A DNA stretch of 64,000 nucleotides, from NCBI RefSeq assembly GCF_020524355.2, contig NZ_CP129019.1, forward strand, positions 62,001-126,000. Direction: 5' to 3'. Origin of the DNA: Mesobacillus subterraneus (lineage in GTDB: Bacteria > Bacillota > Bacilli > Bacillales > Cytobacillaceae). The notes under the pieces were generated by a model. It was not told the DNA's origin. It saw nothing but the letters and a program-made list of their open reading frames with translations, and ran no database searches. This document shows, one piece after another, positions 16,607 through 27,842 of this stretch (the first letter of the stretch is position 1; each line of letters starts with the position of its first letter). The position numbers were made by a program, and so were the translations under genes.

Positions 16607-19600
16607 TTGAAATTGAGAAAGCCACTTACGTATCTATTGGCTGGTTCGTTGTTGTTCTCTAATGTGAACTTCGCATTAGCAGAAACTCTAAATAACTCAA
16701 AACCATCAAAGCCTGTAATTACAAAACAATGGGATGGCAGAAAAGCATTTGATAAGTCAAAGCAAAAAACAACTGCCAACTTCAAAGTCTCTGACAAGGT
16801 TCGCGTGATTGTAGAAGTTGAGGGAGAAACCCCGATCGAATACGCAACTAAAAATAAAAAGCTATATAAAGAGCTTCCTGAAACTAAAAAGAACGAATTG
16901 GCTGCTAAAGTTGAAAAGCAGCAGAACAATGTGAAGAAAGCACTATCGACAAAAGGCGTTAAAATCAAGTACAAGGGCAAGTTTTCTACAGTCTTCAATG
17001 GTTTTAGCGGAGAGGTTACATACGGTGATATCTCTAAGATTGAAAGCACTGCTGGAGTCAAGAATGTATACTTGAGCAATGAGTATAATCGTCCTGAAGT
17101 ACAGCCGAACATGAAAACAAGTCATCAGTTCATTCAGTCTTACCAAACTTGGGGAGATGCGCAATTCAAAGGGGAAGACCAGGTTGTAGCTGTCATTGAT
17201 ACTGGCGTGGATCCATCCCATAAAGACTTTGTTCTAAGCGAAGGCGTCGAAGGTGACCTGGAGGAGAGCGAAGTTAACACACTAGTTGAAGAAGCAGCCC
17301 TTAAAGGTAAATATTTTACTGAAAAGGTTCCTTATGGCTTCAACTACTATGATATGAATGACACAATCCTTGATTTAGGACCTGGTGCTTCCATGCACGG
17401 AATGCACGTTGCCGGTACAGTAGCAGCAAACGGTGACGTCGAAAATGGCGGTATCCAGGGCGTTGCACCTGAAGCGCAAGTATTGGCGATGAAGGTTTTC
17501 TCTAATGACCCACTTTACCCGTCAACTTGGTCAGATGTTTATTTGGCAGCTATTGATGATGCGATTACATTGGGGGCAGATGTCCTGAACATGAGTTTGG
17601 GAAGTACAGCTTCTTTCTACGAGCCTGAAAGTGTTGAAGACTTAGCGATTACTAGAGCGGTAGATAATGGCGTATTAGCTGCTGTTTCTGCTGGTAACTC
17701 TGGTCACATTGGTTACGGCTGGGATAATCCTAATTTTGAAAACCCTGATATCGGAGTTGTAGGTGCTCCAGGTTTGAATCCTGATTCACTCCAGGTAGCA
17801 GCTTCAGGAAATGAAGGTTTCCTATACGAAACGAAAGTAACCGTTGATGGTTCTGGTTTCAGTGCAGTAGGCTTTGGTCGTGACAGCTGGGATGGCTTAG
17901 CTGACAAGGAGATCGTCAGCCTTGAAGGTAAACTTGGCAAGCCTGAAGACTATACAGGTCTAGATGTGACGGGAAAGGTTGTTTTAGTACAACGTGGCGC
18001 TTTATCATTCTATGATAAAACTCAAAATGCTGCTGCGGCTGGTGCTGTTGGTATTATCGTTTATGACAGCAATGCAGGAGCATACTTTTATAAGGACCAG
18101 GGCGGTTGGGATGTTCCATTCACGATGATTTCTCATGCGGATGGAAATGCTCTTCGTAAGGTTGTCGAAGAACAGAACCTCAAAACTCTAGGAGTCGAGC
18201 AGTTGAATAAAAATGAAGACCCGGAAATGGGCAGAATGACTGACTTCACTTCATGGGGAACTACTCCAAGTCTCGAAATGAAGCCTGAAATTACTGCTCC
18301 CTGGCGGAAACATTTATTCAACCTTCCAAAATAACTCATACGGTCTTATGAGTGGTACTTCCATGGCCGCGCCGCATGTTGCCGGTGGATCTGCTCTAGT
18401 TCAGCAATACTTAAAGACTGATGACCGTTTTGAAGCATTAGAAGCTTCTGAGTATACTAGACTGGCAAAAATCTTGTTGATGAACTCAGCAAAAGTGATT
18501 GAAGATCTAAATGGCCAGCCTTTCTCGCCTAGAAGACAAGGTGCTGGTATGATGCAAACATTCGCAGCAGTTGATACTCCTGTATTTGTTGTTAACAAGA
18601 ATACTGGAGAAGCAAAAGTGGAATTGAAGGATTTCAAGGATAAGTCTCAAAGCTTCACACTTACTGCTACGAACATTTCCGATAAGGAAGTTACTTATGA
18701 TGTAAATACTCGCCTTCTGACTGATACGTATCAGGAAGTAAAAGATGCTCCAGATCAAAATGCTTTGACTGCTGGAGATATTCAAGGAGCTAAAGTTGTT
18801 GCTCCTAAAACAGTCACCATCCCAGCAGGGGAGTCAGTTGACTTTACTGTATCTTTTGACCTGACAGGTGCGAAGATTCCTGGACTGGATAAAGACGGTA
18901 AGGCAACTAGCAAGGCATTGGTTGAAGATATTTTCGTTGAAGGTTTCGTTCAATTCACAGATGCAAACGGTGCTGAAGCAAAACTTAATGTTCCTTTCCT
19001 AGGTTTCTACGGCGAATGGGATCGCCCGGATGTTGTGGATGGAATGAAAGACCTTGGTGAAAACAAGTACTTTGATTATTCGCAATATGATTTCACGGAT
19101 GTCCTTGTTGATAAGGATGAGTTTTTCACTTCACCAGTTCCTGGAAAAGACTTCTATGCCCTTTCACCAAACGGTGACGGATTCCTTGATGATATGAATC
19201 CATTGCTCGGGTTCTTGCGAAATGCAAAAGAAGTCCAATACAACATTCTTAACAAAGATGAAAAGTTGTTAAAAAGGATTTTAATGGAAAAGAATGTACG
19301 CAAGAGTTTTATTGATGGCGGAACAGAAGATGGATTCAAGTACAACCCAGACTCTCTATGGGATGGATCTGTAAAGTCCAAAACTGTTGCAGACGGACTT
19401 TACTATTACGAAGTTAAATCCGTTGTTGATTATACTGGAGCAGATTGGCAGTCTAAGAAAATTCCTGTATATGTTGATACAACAGCTCCTGCAGTTACAG
19501 TTACTTTCGATGAGAAGACTGGTGAGCTTAAGTGGGAGGGCAGCGATGAGGGTGTCGGAATCGCAGGTTATGCAGTCGTGGTAAACGGTAAAGTAGTCAA

Positions 19601-21179
19601 GGAATTAGGTTCAGATGCTACTTCTTTCACTCTAGCTGATCTGGCAAAAGACTCTTTGGTAGAGGTCTATGCAATTGACTATGCTGGCAATGAAGGTAGT
19701 GATGAAGTTGCTAATGGCGACACCGATAGCCCGCTTCTTCTAGTTGATTCACCAGAACCTTATGGTGCTTATAACACTAGAGAAGTTCCGGTAGAAGGTT
19801 ATGTTGTTGAAAATGTAAAAGTCGCTTCAGTAACTATTAACGGCGAACCTGCTTCAGTATCTTATGATGCAGAAGAAGAAGCATACTACTTCTCTGGAGT
19901 AGCTAAATTTGACAATGATGATAAGCATGATGTCATCATCACAGCTAAAGATGTAGCTGGCAATGAGTATTCAATCTCAAGAAAAGTATTCGTTGATACA
20001 GCAGCTCCAACTGTTACAACTGATGCACCAGCATTTGTTGACAACAATGTTGAAGAATTGACTGTTAACATTGAAATGAAAGATAACTACAATTACTTCT
20101 CAATGTTTGTAAATGACAGTCATGAGTATGCACAATCCTTTGAAGATCCTGTTTCTGTATTAGGTGAAGGAACAAAAACAGTAGAAGTGCCGGTATCCTT
20201 AAAAGAGGGAGACAATGTATTTACTGTTAAGGTTACTGACATCGCTGGAAACGAAGTTGTTCAAGAAGTTAAGATTCACCGTAATGTAGATGCTGATCGT
20301 GTTAACCGCCTGTCAGGTGACGATCGTTACAAGACAGCCGCAGATGTCAGCAAGAAGGGCTGGAATTCAGCAGAAACTGTAATTCTTGCTCGTGGTGACA
20401 ACTATGCAGACGCACTTGCTGGTGTTCCATTAGCTAAGAAGTACAATGCGCCGCTGTTGCTTACAAAGCCTAATGAATTTACAAAAGAAGCAAGCGATGA
20501 AATCAGCCGCTTGAATGCTAAGACTGTTTACATCCTTGGTGGAACTGGAGCTGTAAATGCAGCTACTGAAAAGGCCATTAAGGATAAAGGAATCAAAGTA
20601 GTGCGCGTATTCGGTTCTGATCGCTGGGAAACGGCTGCGAAAATCGCTAAGCACGTTGCTCCAGAGGGCGTGAACGAAGTTGTTGTCGTAAACGGAAACA
20701 ACTTCCCAGATGCATTGTCTGTTGCTTCATTTGCAGCAGATAAAGGAATGCCGATCCTATTGACAAGAACAAACTCACTTCCTGACGTAACTGCCAAGAC
20801 AATCCGTGATCTTGGAGCTTCCAAGACATTGGTAGTCGGTGGTACAGGGGTAGTTCCTAAAGTTGTAACGGATGACCTTCCATACGTATACCGTCTTGGC
20901 GGACAAAACCGTTACGAAACAGCTCTAAAGGTTGCGCAATACTTCCATAAGGATGCCAACCATTATTACCTGGCAACAGGCAGAGACTTTGCAGACGCTC
21001 TATCTGGTGCAGCACTAGCTGCTAAAAACCACACAGGCGTATTGCTGACTGACAAGAGCCTATCTGCCGAAACTGAGAAGTTTATCAAGGACAACAATCT
21101 TGATAAAGTTACAATTCTTGGTGGGAATGGCGTAGTTAGTGACGCAGTTGCTGCTAAACTTAAGGATCTTCTTAAGTAA
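16607..21179 (+). pseudogene. Vpr-like subtilase with PA domain and C-terminal CWB2 triplet, frameshifted near 18299
   Basis: The start is TTG at 16607, eight bases after AGGGAGG. The product, about 1524 residues when joined, has a signal peptide, an I9 propeptide (about 60-150), and an S8 domain with Asp198 (AVIDTGVDPSHKDF), His264 (MHGMHVAGTVAA) and Ser near 585 (MSGTSMAAPHVAGG). A protease-associated domain is inserted before the Ser (VVLVQRGALSFYDKTQNA). Fn3/C5a-peptidase-like beta domains follow, then three CWB2 repeats (NRLSGDDRYKTAADVSKKGW, VRVFGSDRWETA, YRLGGQNRYETA). One extra C in CTCCCTGG (about 18299-18302) shifts the frame between the PA domain and the Ser motif; removing it gives APGGNIYSTFQNNSYGLMSG and a continuous protein. 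The coding quality on both sides is equal, so a sequence error or very recent mutation is likely. Confidence 0.88.
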
Positions 21180-21194
21180 TAGCAAGCAAAAGAG

Positions 21195-21228
21195 AGAACC
21201 GTTGAATCTTTTCAACGGTTCTTTTTTT
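21195..21228 (+). terminator. Terminator after the Vpr-like gene
   Basis: A 12-bp stem AGAACCGTTGAA / TTCAACGGTTCT with a 4-base loop and a T6 tail separates the CWB2 block from the polysaccharide operon. Confidence 0.92.
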
Positions 21229-21333
21229 GGTAGAGAATTAACTATTAAAGTGATTTGTTCATTTAATTTTCCGGCTGTGGTATCATGCTATTATGTGAGT
21301 TTTAATTTGGCTAATAAGGAGAATTGTGAGTAT

Positions 21334-22077
21334 ATGGACGAGCAAAAATACCCGGTTTACGATTATGTGAAATTCATTTGGAATAAGAAGTTGTGGTTGG
21401 TAGTAGCAGCTATTCTTTTCATGATTGCAGGAGCGGCTTTCAGTTTTACCAGAACAACGAATTATACTTCTACTGCACTTGTTTTTACTGGTACTGGCAA
21501 TAATGAATTTCTTTCTAAGCCGAACTTAATTGAAAGCAGGTACGAGAAAGAATTTCAAGGAAAGTTTAATGGTAGTTTAAACGTTAGAATCAAAGAACCA
21601 TACCAGATAGAGTTAAGTTCAACTGATACTGATAAAAACAGACTTGAATCTGATGTCACTATGATAGCTGAAAAATATTATAATGACATGAATGAACGAT
21701 ATGATGTTCAGTATGGGTTACTTGAGAAACAAGTAAAAACAATCAAAGAAAAAATAGAGAGTATTGAACAGTCACTTGATACTTATGGAGATCTTGCTTC
21801 TAAGGAAGCTGATGAGGATCTTAACTACACTGATATTGGGACCTTAATAAAAAGGTATGAAGCATTGCCGCGTTATGAAGAGGAACTCTTAGAAGCTGAG
21901 TATGACTTAGAGCTCATGGAGAAGCCTGACCTGGTGGAAGTCACCACCACCGCATCATCCAATAACCTGCTAAGAAACATGCTATTAGGCGGGGGTTTAG
22001 GTTTACAATTAATGCTTGTCATCCTTGTTTTCTGGAAGTATGTCCTGAATGCTAGAAGGGCTGAATCACAAGAGTAA
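21334..22077 (+). CDS. Wzz/YveK-like polysaccharide chain-length regulator
   Basis: The 247-residue product is built like a polysaccharide co-polymerase: a short cytoplasmic N-terminus, TM1 (about 20-40), an extracellular region rich in coiled coil (about 115-200, KQVKTIKEKIESIEQSLD), and TM2 near the C-terminus (about 213-235). It starts the Wzx/Wzy block. ATG 21334 is chosen because AAGGAG precedes it; the reading frame runs about 65 codons further upstream into the terminator of the previous gene, which is not credible as coding. No BY-kinase or phosphatase partner gene lies nearby. It probably sets the polymer length made by the Wzy-like protein at 24592. Confidence 0.75.
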   Translation: MDEQKYPVYDYVKFIWNKKLWLVVAAILFMIAGAAFSFTRTTNYTSTALVFTGTGNNEFLSKPNLIESRYEKEFQGKFNGSLNVRIKEPYQIELSSTDTDKNRLESDVTMIAEKYYNDMNERYDVQYGLLEKQVKTIKEKIESIEQSLDTYGDLASKEADEDLNYTDIGTLIKRYEALPRYEEELLEAEYDLELMEKPDLVEVTTTASSNNLLRNMLLGGGLGLQLMLVILVFWKYVLNARRAESQE

Positions 22078-22105
22078 AGGTTCCTAAAATATAGAAGGTG
22101 TTTAA

Positions 22106-23432
22106 ATGAGCAGTTCGAAAACGTTTTTTAAGAATACCCTGGTTACCTTGTCGAGACAAGTATCTGGAATTATGCTTGGTTTGCTGGCTTCTATTATTAT
22201 CGCAAGGGTTTTGGGGGGCCTGAGGGGAATGGGATGTATCAGCTGATTATCCTCCTGCCTATGACTCTGATGACTTTGCTTAATTTTGGTGTAGGTTCTG
22301 CAAGCGTTTATTATGTTGGCCAGAAAAAATATGATATGAAGGATATCATAAAAACCAATACGGCTTCGGGCTTTGTACTAAGCTTTGGGGCTATCCTTAT
22401 TGGCTCGCTGGTCGTGTTTTTTGCTGCCGAACAGTTTTTTGAAGGTGTTCCAAAGCCTTATCTTTACAGTATTTTAATCATCATGCCTTTGCTTATGCTC
22501 AATGATTTCTACCTCGTCCTATTCCAGGGGGTACAGGATTTCAAATCTTTTAAAATACTCTGGCATTGGTAAGGCAATTAGTTGCTTTGCTTACACTAGC
22601 GCTTTTATTGCTTCTTTTGGATACTGGATTAGTAGGTACAGTGTTCTCATTCACGATAGGTGTACTTGCCCAGTTTGTTTTAACTTTGTATTTCCTAAGA
22701 AAAAGGCTGAATATCACCTTGTTTTCAGGTGAAATATCCAGGCCTTATTTTAAGGATTCATTTAAATTCGGTTACAAGGCTCATTTCAGCAATGTTCTTT
22801 CTTTTATTAACTATAGAGCAGATATGTTTATTATCTCGATGTTCCTGACACCGGCGGCAGTCGGTCTTTACGGGGTTGCTGTTACAATAGCTGAAAAACT
22901 GTGGATCGTCTCGCAGGCGATCTCATCTGTGTTGTATCCAGTGATTTCTTCTTCTACCGATAACGAAAGCAAAAATAAGTTGACGGGCGCGATCAGCCGG
23001 AATGTATTATTTTTCTCTGTGCTGGGCGGTGGTGTATTTTACCTTGCGAGCAACTTGATTTTCAGCCTGCTTTTCGGCGAGGCATTTGATAGAAGTTCGG
23101 ATATACTAAAAATGCTCTTGCCTGGTATTGTCCTTTTTTCCGTTGATCGGATTCTGTCGAATGACCTTGCTGGGAGAGGGAAACCGGAGCTTAATATGTA
23201 TACTTCGATTTTTACAGTTGCATCCAACATTGTGCTGAACTTTTTGCTCATCCCGAAAATCGGGATTTCCGGAGCAGCCATCAGCACATCTGTCACTTAT
23301 AGTCTAAGTACTCTTATTAAAATGGTATTGTTCAAAAAGGAGACTGGCTTGCCTTATAGCAAGTTCATCATCCTGCAAAAAGAAGATATCGATGCATATA
23401 AGAAAATAATCAGAAAAAGGATGAGATCATGA
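22106..23432 (+). pseudogene. Wzx-like polysaccharide flippase, two frameshifts
   Basis: MATE/MOP-superfamily polysaccharide exporter of about 440 residues with about twelve TM segments, which flips lipid-linked repeat units across the membrane. The start at ATG 22106 follows AGAAGGTG. The frame breaks twice: at about 22213-22218, where G6 should be G4 (giving ARVLGPEGNGMYQLIILLP), and at about 22552-22555, where A4 should be A2 (giving FNTLALVRQLVALL). The three parts together match the family from end to end (RADMFIISMFLTPAAVGLYG, SNDLAGRGKPELNMY). Both changes are +2 in homopolymers. The stop overlaps the next gene's ATG (ATGA), which fits a tightly coupled operon. Confidence 0.82.
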
Positions 23433-24580
23433 ACATGAAAGTCTTGATCATCCCTTCATGGTATCCAACGGAAGAAAACAAGATTCTTGGAATCTTTTTT
23501 AAAGAGCAGGCAATTGCTTTGAAGAAGCATGGCTGCCAGGTAATGGTGCTGTATCCTGAAATTCGGACACTGCGTTCATACAGCAGCAGCTGGAAGCAAG
23601 GTGTACAAATTGCTGAGGAAGACGGTTTAAAGGTATATCGTTATAAAACCTATAATCCGCTGCCGGCAAGAGTTCCCTTTTCCAACGCCTTTGTTTATTA
23701 CAGCCGGCTGAAGAAGCTTTTTAAGGAAATGGTCCGTAAAGATGGCAAGCCTGACATCATTCATGCCCACTCAGTACTTTGGGGTGGCTGGGCAGCTGCC
23801 AAAATTGCAGAGGAAGAGAATATTCCGCTTGTTGTCACCGAGCATTCCAGTAAACTGGTAAGAGACTTGCTAAAGCCTTATGAGAAAAAGGAAGTGGCGA
23901 AAACTCTCAATAAGGCTGATGGTATCATCTCCGTTGGGCCAAGCTTAAAGAAAGAAATGCAAAAGTATACGGATAAACACGTTCTTGAAATTCCCAATAT
24001 CGTGGATTATAAAGCCTTTCAAAATAATAGGCGCAAGGACAGCCAGAAAGACAGGTTCCGATTTCTTTCTTTGGCATTCCTCACCTCCAACAAAGGGATG
24101 GATATTTTGATCAAGAGCTTTGCGAAGGGGTTTAAGGGTGACGATGTTGAACTTGTCATTGGCGGAGATGGCCAGCAGATGGACGAGCTGGTTGAACTTG
24201 CAAAAGAGCTTGGCATTGAAGCCCAGGTGCAATTTTTAGGCAGGCTTGACCGCCAACAAGTAGTAGCTCAAATGCAAAATTGTGATGCTTTCGTCTTGGC
24301 GAGCAAGTTTGAGACCTTCGGTGTTGTGCTTATTGAGGCGCTTGCCAGTGGGAAGCCAGTGGTCTCTACCAGTTCTGGAGGCCCTGAATCGATTGTAAAT
24401 GACAAGAACGGGTTCCTCGTTCCAGTTGATGATATTGAAGAATTAAGCAAGGCAATGCAGCAATTATATCATCAGTACCATGAGTATAACCTAGCAGCAA
24501 TCCGCAAAGATTGTGAGAACAGGTTCAGCGAAGAAGTAATCGTGGGAAAAATAGTAGAAGTTTATCATAGTCTTTTATAG
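23429..24580 (+). CDS. Glycosyltransferase family 4 (GT-B)
   Basis: The 383-residue cytoplasmic GT4 enzyme has an N-terminal donor-type fold with IIPSWYPTEENKILGIFFKEQA and IIHAHSVLWGGWAA. The C-terminal nucleotide-sugar domain has VIGGDGQQMDELVELAKELG, FLGRL and the EX7E-type region KFETFGVVLIEALASGKPVV with both glutamates. It overlaps the flippase stop by four bases. It would add one sugar to the lipid-linked repeat unit. Donor and acceptor cannot be read from sequence. Confidence 0.88.
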   Translation: MNMKVLIIPSWYPTEENKILGIFFKEQAIALKKHGCQVMVLYPEIRTLRSYSSSWKQGVQIAEEDGLKVYRYKTYNPLPARVPFSNAFVYYSRLKKLFKEMVRKDGKPDIIHAHSVLWGGWAAAKIAEEENIPLVVTEHSSKLVRDLLKPYEKKEVAKTLNKADGIISVGPSLKKEMQKYTDKHVLEIPNIVDYKAFQNNRRKDSQKDRFRFLSLAFLTSNKGMDILIKSFAKGFKGDDVELVIGGDGQQMDELVELAKELGIEAQVQFLGRLDRQQVVAQMQNCDAFVLASKFETFGVVLIEALASGKPVVSTSSGGPESIVNDKNGFLVPVDDIEELSKAMQQLYHQYHEYNLAAIRKDCENRFSEEVIVGKIVEVYHSLL

Positions 24581-24591
24581 AGGTATAAATC

Positions 24592-25830
24592 ATGAATTGG
24601 AAACTTACAGCGTACTTAGGTATATTTGTTTTAATCTTTTTAGATTCTTTCTTTATTAATATACCTATAGGACCTCTGAGAATGACGTTATTAAGAATGG
24701 CCATTCTGACCGTTTTTGCCATTATGATACTAAGGCTTATTGTAAAGAAGGACACCTTGGATTTATCAGGAATAAAGTTCCCGTTGATCTTTTTGGGAAT
24801 CTGGTTTTATTACGGTGCTATGGCTGTTACCTGGTCATTCAGCAAATCAGCAGCGATCAAGGAATTGTACTACTTCTTCTTGTTCATCCTGTTGATTGTG
24901 GTAGTCGTTTACCTTCTGCAAAAAGTAACGGACTTTTGGATCTCCGAATCGATCTGGCTGGCTGGTGCAGCGATTGTGTTTATTGCATTGCTTGAGCTTG
25001 CATTTGATATCCATCTGCCAACCTCCAGGTATGTAATTGAGGCGGAGAGATTCAATGAAATGGATCTTCGCAGGGCAACGGCCTTCTTTTATAATGAGAA
25101 TGATTTGTCTGTGTTTTTGGTCCTTGTCCTGCCATTCTTTATGACAAGGCTTTTAAGGAAACCCTTTTCGACTAAATTAATTAACTTCTTAGCCATCGTA
25201 GCTATTATTGCTGTTAATTACTTGAATGATTCAAGGTTAAGCCTGATTGCAATTATCCTTCAGATTACCGCTTTCGGTTTAATTGCATTATTTAATCAGG
25301 TGAAAAAGGGTGCGCGAATTGCATTGATTCTAAGCCCGATTTTGATTGGCATTCTCGCATGGTACGTGTTTCCTACCCTGTTGAATGTAGATTTGTTCGA
25401 GGGAATAAGGGAAGGGCGCGGATCGGCTTCACATCGCTTCAACCTTTACATGAATGGATTCTATGCAACATTTCAATCCGCCATGCTTGGTGTTGGCCCG
25501 GGGAATTTTCCGTTTCGTATTTATGAGGATATATTCCTGACTGGCGGATTTACAAATCCGCATAACTGGTGGCTGGAGGTTCTTAGCAGCTACGGGTTGA
25601 TGGTATTTGCAGGCTATGTGGCATTTTTCCTCTTTATTGTCGTTCGGCTCTTCTTTATGTATGAATCTGATACGGGAAACAAACTCTTATCTTTATCACT
25701 ATTGATGAGCTATATGGGCTTCGTGATTGCCTGTCTTGGCCCAAGCAGCCTGTTCTATTTCTGGCCGATGTGGTTCTTTTACGGAGTCGCCCTGGCGTTT
25801 ATTGCTAAGCATACAAGAAAAGCAACATAG
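24592..25830 (+). CDS. Wzy-like O-antigen/exopolysaccharide polymerase
   Basis: The 412-residue integral membrane protein has about eleven hydrophobic segments and a larger loop between about residues 270 and 320 (RGSASHRFNLYMNGFYATFQ, GPGNFPFR, NPHNWWLEVL). This is the organisation of the O-antigen ligase/polymerase (Wzy_C) family. It follows the glycosyltransferase by 11 bases and closes the operon that starts at 21334. With the Wzz- and Wzx-like genes it makes a Wzx/Wzy-dependent pathway likely. Confidence 0.82.
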   Translation: MNWKLTAYLGIFVLIFLDSFFINIPIGPLRMTLLRMAILTVFAIMILRLIVKKDTLDLSGIKFPLIFLGIWFYYGAMAVTWSFSKSAAIKELYYFFLFILLIVVVVYLLQKVTDFWISESIWLAGAAIVFIALLELAFDIHLPTSRYVIEAERFNEMDLRRATAFFYNENDLSVFLVLVLPFFMTRLLRKPFSTKLINFLAIVAIIAVNYLNDSRLSLIAIILQITAFGLIALFNQVKKGARIALILSPILIGILAWYVFPTLLNVDLFEGIREGRGSASHRFNLYMNGFYATFQSAMLGVGPGNFPFRIYEDIFLTGGFTNPHNWWLEVLSSYGLMVFAGYVAFFLFIVVRLFFMYESDTGNKLLSLSLLMSYMGFVIACLGPSSLFYFWPMWFFYGVALAFIAKHTRKAT

Positions 25831-25936
25831 GGCAACGTATTCTGTTTTGAAGTACAAAATACGAATGAACATTGCTTTTTATACAGCAATTCGCATTTGA
25901 GTTAACAAGCAATTTGGCAAGTGAAAATTAGCAAAT

Positions 25937-25970
25937 AAAAATGCTTGGAGACTGCTCCAAGCATTTTTAT
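25937..25970 (+). terminator. Terminator of the Wzz-Wzx-GT-Wzy operon
   Basis: A 14-bp perfect stem AAAAATGCTTGGAG and its complement around ACTG, with T5 as part of the 3' arm. It works on both strands in principle. Confidence 0.9.
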
Positions 25971-26031
25971 ATTACAAGGTCAGTTAAGTGATTTACAAAT
26001 AAATTGTCAGGCATCACCAGGAACCACTAAG

Positions 26032-26221
26032 ATAAGCGGAGAAATTCCTCTTATTGAGGAAAGGGAGTGAAAAATAACTTAAATAGACGGAAAAATTCCG
26101 CCTATTTATTCGAAAAAAATGAAAATGGACCATTTTTCTTTGCTTATTCGGAAAAACTCCGCTTATATCCCCGAACGGAGCTCAATTCTGCAGAATAAGC
26201 GGAAAAACTCCACTTATTTAA
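26032..26221. repeat. Cluster of four short imperfect palindromes in a 650-bp gene-free stretch
   Basis: Between 25831 and 26482 I see no gene. It holds at least four related dyads of the form ATAAGCGGA-(N)-TCCGCTTAT: about 26032-26055, 26081-26107 (AAATAGACGGAA / TTCCGCCTATTT), 26147-26167 and 26191-26217. They look like REP/MITE-type intergenic palindromes. A plus-strand frame across them (26119-26301) is not credible as a gene. Confidence 0.65.
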
Positions 26222-26482
26222 CCGGTCACGTGGTTACTCAATTAAGCAAAAGGAAGAATGTCTGCTTCACTCCACCTCTCAAGCACAGTACCCCCTGGTA
26301 ATTCAAATATCATTTTTAGCACCCAAATCGGCATAAAAACCTTTGTCAGTATGTTAAAAGGAGTTCAATTTATTAACCACCATATATACAAACAAAAGAA
26401 TCTGTCTAATTCAGTTGCTAATTAGTGCGCTATTTTAGTCTTTGTATTCGAGAAGGCTGAACCCGTTAATCCTAATGCTTTT

Positions 26483-27251
26483 TTATTTTGCCATGCTGGG
26501 GATTAGATTGTTCTCTAGCATGAAGCTTGAAGCTTCTATGTCTTTATATAACATATGAAAGCCTGGGCGGCATGCTTCAATGTCTGTTTCCTCTTGAGTG
26601 CTATTGTCAATGCATTTCCCGGACTCGAATACCCAATCATGGAATGCTGCATAGTCAACTTCATCAGAAAAGAAGCTGTACCTTGTTGTTTCATAGGCGA
26701 ATCCTGCAAAACCTTCCTGTTTCACGCCCAATGTCTTTCCAAACTGTACCAGCGGCCGTTCAATTCCCAGCAGGGAGCTGATCGTAGGATAGATATTCAT
26801 CTGGCTTGAGACAATCTCATTGACACTGCCTTCTGACTGTCCAGGGGGGGTGGATGATCAGCGGGACTCTGAACCGCTCTTTTTCATTAAAAGTGACATC
26901 AAGCAGTTTTTGTATTTCTTTTTTATCCTTTGGAATAGGTCCATAATGGTCACCGTACACCACAAAGATTCTATCTTCCCGAATCCCTTCCGCCTTCAAA
27001 TCTTCAATGAACTTTCCGAGTGCCTGGTCGAAATAATAGACACTCTGGAGATAATGCCCGGTAGCAGTATCATCGAATCTTTCTGGGAGGTCAAGGTATT
27101 GGTACTCCTCAGGAAGGCCAAATGGCCGATGATTGGTCAATGTTACGATGAAATTATAAAAAAGGGCTATCGATCGTTTCATCGATGCAATGGCGATGAA
27201 AAATATAAGAACAGCTGTGCGAAACCAGTATTTTTTATCTATATTCATCAA
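26483..27251 (-). pseudogene. Remnant of an LTA-synthase-like sulfatase-fold phosphotransferase
   Basis: The N-terminal residues (MNIDKKYWFRTAVLIFFIAI) look like the first TM segment of the family. At about 27170 the sequence jumps straight to the late part of the extracellular domain (FYNFIVTLTNHRPF, YVYDQAL-type YYFDQALGKFIEDL, VVYGDHYGP, MNIYPTISSLLGIE). TM2-TM5 and the region with the Thr nucleophile are missing, so a large internal deletion is likely. In addition, a G7 run (26844-26850, plus strand) has one G too many and breaks LIIHPPGQSEGSVNEIVSSQ. The gene is non-functional regardless of the homopolymer. The intact ancestor would polymerise or modify lipoteichoic acid. Confidence 0.8.
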
Positions 27252-27842
27252 AAAATAATCCCTTCCCTCTATCCTGCTTTGTGTGTTTCAGATTATATAA
27301 TTGTTTAAGGTAAATTTACACAAAATTAAAGTAAAATAAACATTTATTGGTTATAATAAATCGTTATGCATCTTTCAATAATGGTTGCTGGTAATAGGGA
27401 TTTGGAATTATAAGGTTTTATTTAATCAATAGGTTTTGCGACGAAAATTATGACGTGAATCCGAAGAGTATAAGGATCGAATCAGCCTGAATAGGGTGAT
27501 TGAAACAATGAGGCAACAAAAGTAATGAAATTGACAAGTTAGTTAGTAAATTTAACTCGCATGAAATGGCTATTTCGACAAAATTCTTCTAGAGTTAAAT
27601 TTATTGGTTTTGGATTTATAGAAATCAGAAAAAGGATTAGAATTTGAAACTTTTCCACTAATCCATCGTCTATAATGTTGTTGTTTTAAAAACTTTATTT
27701 AGGGGAAAGAAAAGAAAGGCTTTCCAGGAGAAACTGCACACCCGGCTTCCATTTAAAAAATCGTTGCTTAAATAGGGAATTGTGATACGATATGAATGGA
27801 TTGGGAAGGATAAAACAAACTGATACAACAGGTGATTAAATT
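27252..27842. other. 590-bp gene-free region upstream of tagO
   Basis: AT-rich. I see only the promoter-like pair near its right end (27764-27791) and no supported ORF, RNA or strong hairpin. Confidence 0.5.
27764..27791 (+). promoter_or_regulatory. Candidate tagO promoter
   Basis: TTGCTT, a 16-base spacer and TACGAT (GATACGATAT context) lie about 50 bases before the tagO ATG. Confidence 0.45.

Noticed and set aside
21139..21333. N-terminal extension of the Wzz-like protein
   Set aside because: It would start inside the Vpr gene and cross the terminator at 21195-21228; a ribosome-binding site supports ATG 21334.
22502..22732. Alternative frame within the flippase
   Set aside because: It overlaps the corrected flippase reading, which matches the family continuously.
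26119..26301. Plus-strand 60-residue frame
   Set aside because: It consists mostly of the palindromic repeats.
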